Origin: Monocercomonoides exilis
Taxonomy: Eukaryota; Preaxostyla; Oxymonadida; Polymastigidae
Assembly: GCA_001643675.2 (NCBI GenBank)
Contig: LSRY02000002.1
Coordinates: forward strand, 1,653,501-1,717,500
Reading direction: 5' to 3'
Length of the DNA: 64,000 nucleotides
Positions 63,123-64,000 of the stretch are shown here, one piece after another (the stretch's first letter is position 1; each line of letters opens with the position of its first letter). The notes under the pieces are model-generated. The model made no database searches and had not been told where the DNA came from. It saw nothing but the letters and a program-made list of their open reading frames with translations. A program made the translations under genes and the position numbers.

Positions 63123-64000
63123 TTAGTCATCCCAATCAGGCATATCGTCATTGTCCTCCTCTTCCTCTGCCATCGCAGCTTGGAGTCCCTTCAAGTTCAG
63201 CATTCCTTTCATCAGAGAAGCAGCCATCGGCGACGGGGCAGCCTGTGGCAGCTCCTCTGCTTTAGCAGACGATGAAGGCGGCTTCGAAATCGGTGGCGGG
63301 CGGAAATCTTTGTCATCATCTTTGCTGTCATCACCATCATTTGAACCTGAGTCTTCTTTGATCGACTTGAGAGAAGGAAGAGTCGGCTGGGAGGATGCAG
63401 GCTTCTTATCCTTTGGCACGGGTCTGAGAATAGGCGCTGGTCTGTCTTCGTCTTCATCGTCGTCGCTATCGTCTGAGCTCTTCTTCTTCTTCTTCTTTTT
63501 CTTCTTCGATCCATCGTCGTCTTCATCGTCGCTTCCTTCTTCGTCAGATCTCTCTTCATCCACTTTGTCGCTCGTATACTTTCTCATCATCGACAGTCTC
63601 TTTGCCAACTCGGCCATCATCCCTCCTCCTCCGCCTAATCCTTTTCCGCCAGCTGGCTTCTTTTTTCCTCCTTCCTTCTTCTTCTTCTCCATTGGATCGC
63701 CCACTTTTCTCAGCTTGAATCCCTTGTGGATCTCATCCAGGAGGTTTCCACGAGATGGCCCAGGTTCAGCCGGTGGTGGAGAAGCAGCTGCGTCATTCAT
63801 GGGGGGAGCTGCTGGTGGTGCTGCTGGCACACTCGACGGTGGAGCAGCATCGAGTGGCGGCGGCGCAGGAATCGAAGGCAGCGGGGGCGGAAGCGGAATC
63901 GACGAGCTTTGGTCTGTGGGAAGCGGGGGCGGCAAGGGAATATTGGAGGATGTGGGAAGAGGAGGCGGGAGAGGAATTGAAGAGGACGAGGGAGAAGGCG
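63123..64000 (-). CDS. WASP/WASH-like actin nucleation-promoting factor (C-terminal part)
   Basis: The minus-strand frame is open from the window edge to the stop at 63123-63125, so the N-terminus is missing. Visible order: Pro-rich repeats of SSIPLPPPLPT type (profilin/SH3 binding), a WH2 actin-binding motif (RGNLLDEIHKGFKLRKVG), a basic linker, a helical connector (GGMMAELAKRLSMMRKYTSD) resembling the central segment of WASH/WASP, a Lys/Asp/Ser-rich low-complexity region, and an acidic tail ending in Asp-Trp-Asp-Asp (EEEEDNDDMPDWDD). Polyproline, WH2, connector and acidic tail with a Trp define the Arp2/3-activating VCA module. The connector sits closest to WASH in my reading, but the missing N-terminal domain is needed to tell WASP, SCAR and WASH apart. 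Confidence 0.85.
   Translation of the reverse strand, partial: PSPSSSSIPLPPPLPTSSNIPLPPPLPTDQSSSIPLPPPLPSIPAPPPLDAAPPSSVPAAPPAAPPMNDAAASPPPAEPGPSRGNLLDEIHKGFKLRKVGDPMEKKKKEGGKKKPAGGKGLGGGGGMMAELAKRLSMMRKYTSDKVDEERSDEEGSDDEDDDGSKKKKKKKKKSSDDSDDDEDEDRPAPILRPVPKDKKPASSQPTLPSLKSIKEDSGSNDGDDSKDDDKDFRPPPISKPPSSSAKAEELPQAAPSPMAASLMKGMLNLKGLQAAMAEEEEDNDDMPDWDD

Overview
The window is eukaryotic nuclear DNA from a microbial protist. It is AT-rich between genes and its genes carry short spliceosomal introns (43-220 nt). Coding exons contain very long serine and acid/lysine low-complexity tracts. Gene content (a DIRS-type tyrosine-recombinase retrotransposon, a huge beta-helix-type surface receptor with a kinase-like tail, TTLL, Rad3-family helicase, WASP/WASH-like protein) resembles a free-swimming or gut metamonad. 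My best guess is an oxymonad/preaxostylan such as Monocercomonoides; this is an inference from style and content, not from a marker gene.

Layout. 0-3 kb: a bacterial-looking stand-alone phosphopantothenoylcysteine decarboxylase, then a minus-strand hypothetical gene. 2.9-7.7 kb: one DIRS-like element with inverted terminal repeats, an internal complementary region, gag-like, RT/RNase H and tyrosine-recombinase frames; its left end lies about 40 bp upstream of the start codon of the neighbouring gene. 8.06-13.76 kb: a 5.7 kb imperfect palindrome whose arms each carry a decayed, outward-facing fragment of a large surface-protein family. 13.8-17.5 kb: no gene recognised. 17.5-25.3 kb: an intact member of that surface-protein family (signal peptide, repeated extracellular modules, one membrane span, cytosolic pseudokinase-like domain). 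25.8-31.4 kb: gene-poor, with decayed ARM-repeat-like fragments and microsatellites.

31.4-35.5 kb: two minus-strand multi-exon genes, a P-loop NTPase resembling the Crinkler/RHS class and a Gln/Pro-rich protein of unknown function. 35.9-62.7 kb: three very long plus-strand genes closely spaced head to tail: a tubulin tyrosine ligase-like enzyme (about 2390 aa), a FANCJ/RTEL1-type helicase (about 3800 aa) and a CCR4-like endonuclease/exonuclease/phosphatase-fold protein with an AIR9-like N-terminal module and degraded catalytic motifs (about 2212 aa). 63.1-64 kb: the 3' part of a minus-strand WH2/acidic-tail actin nucleation-promoting factor, running off the window.

Exon structures were built by hand. 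For five genes (CRN-like, TTLL, helicase, CCR4-like, receptor) exon lengths sum to a multiple of three and the protein reads through every junction. Seven of the 18 introns placed start with GTTTG instead of GTA/GTG, which may be a lineage feature. I saw no tRNA, rRNA or CRISPR array, but tRNA detection by eye is unreliable.
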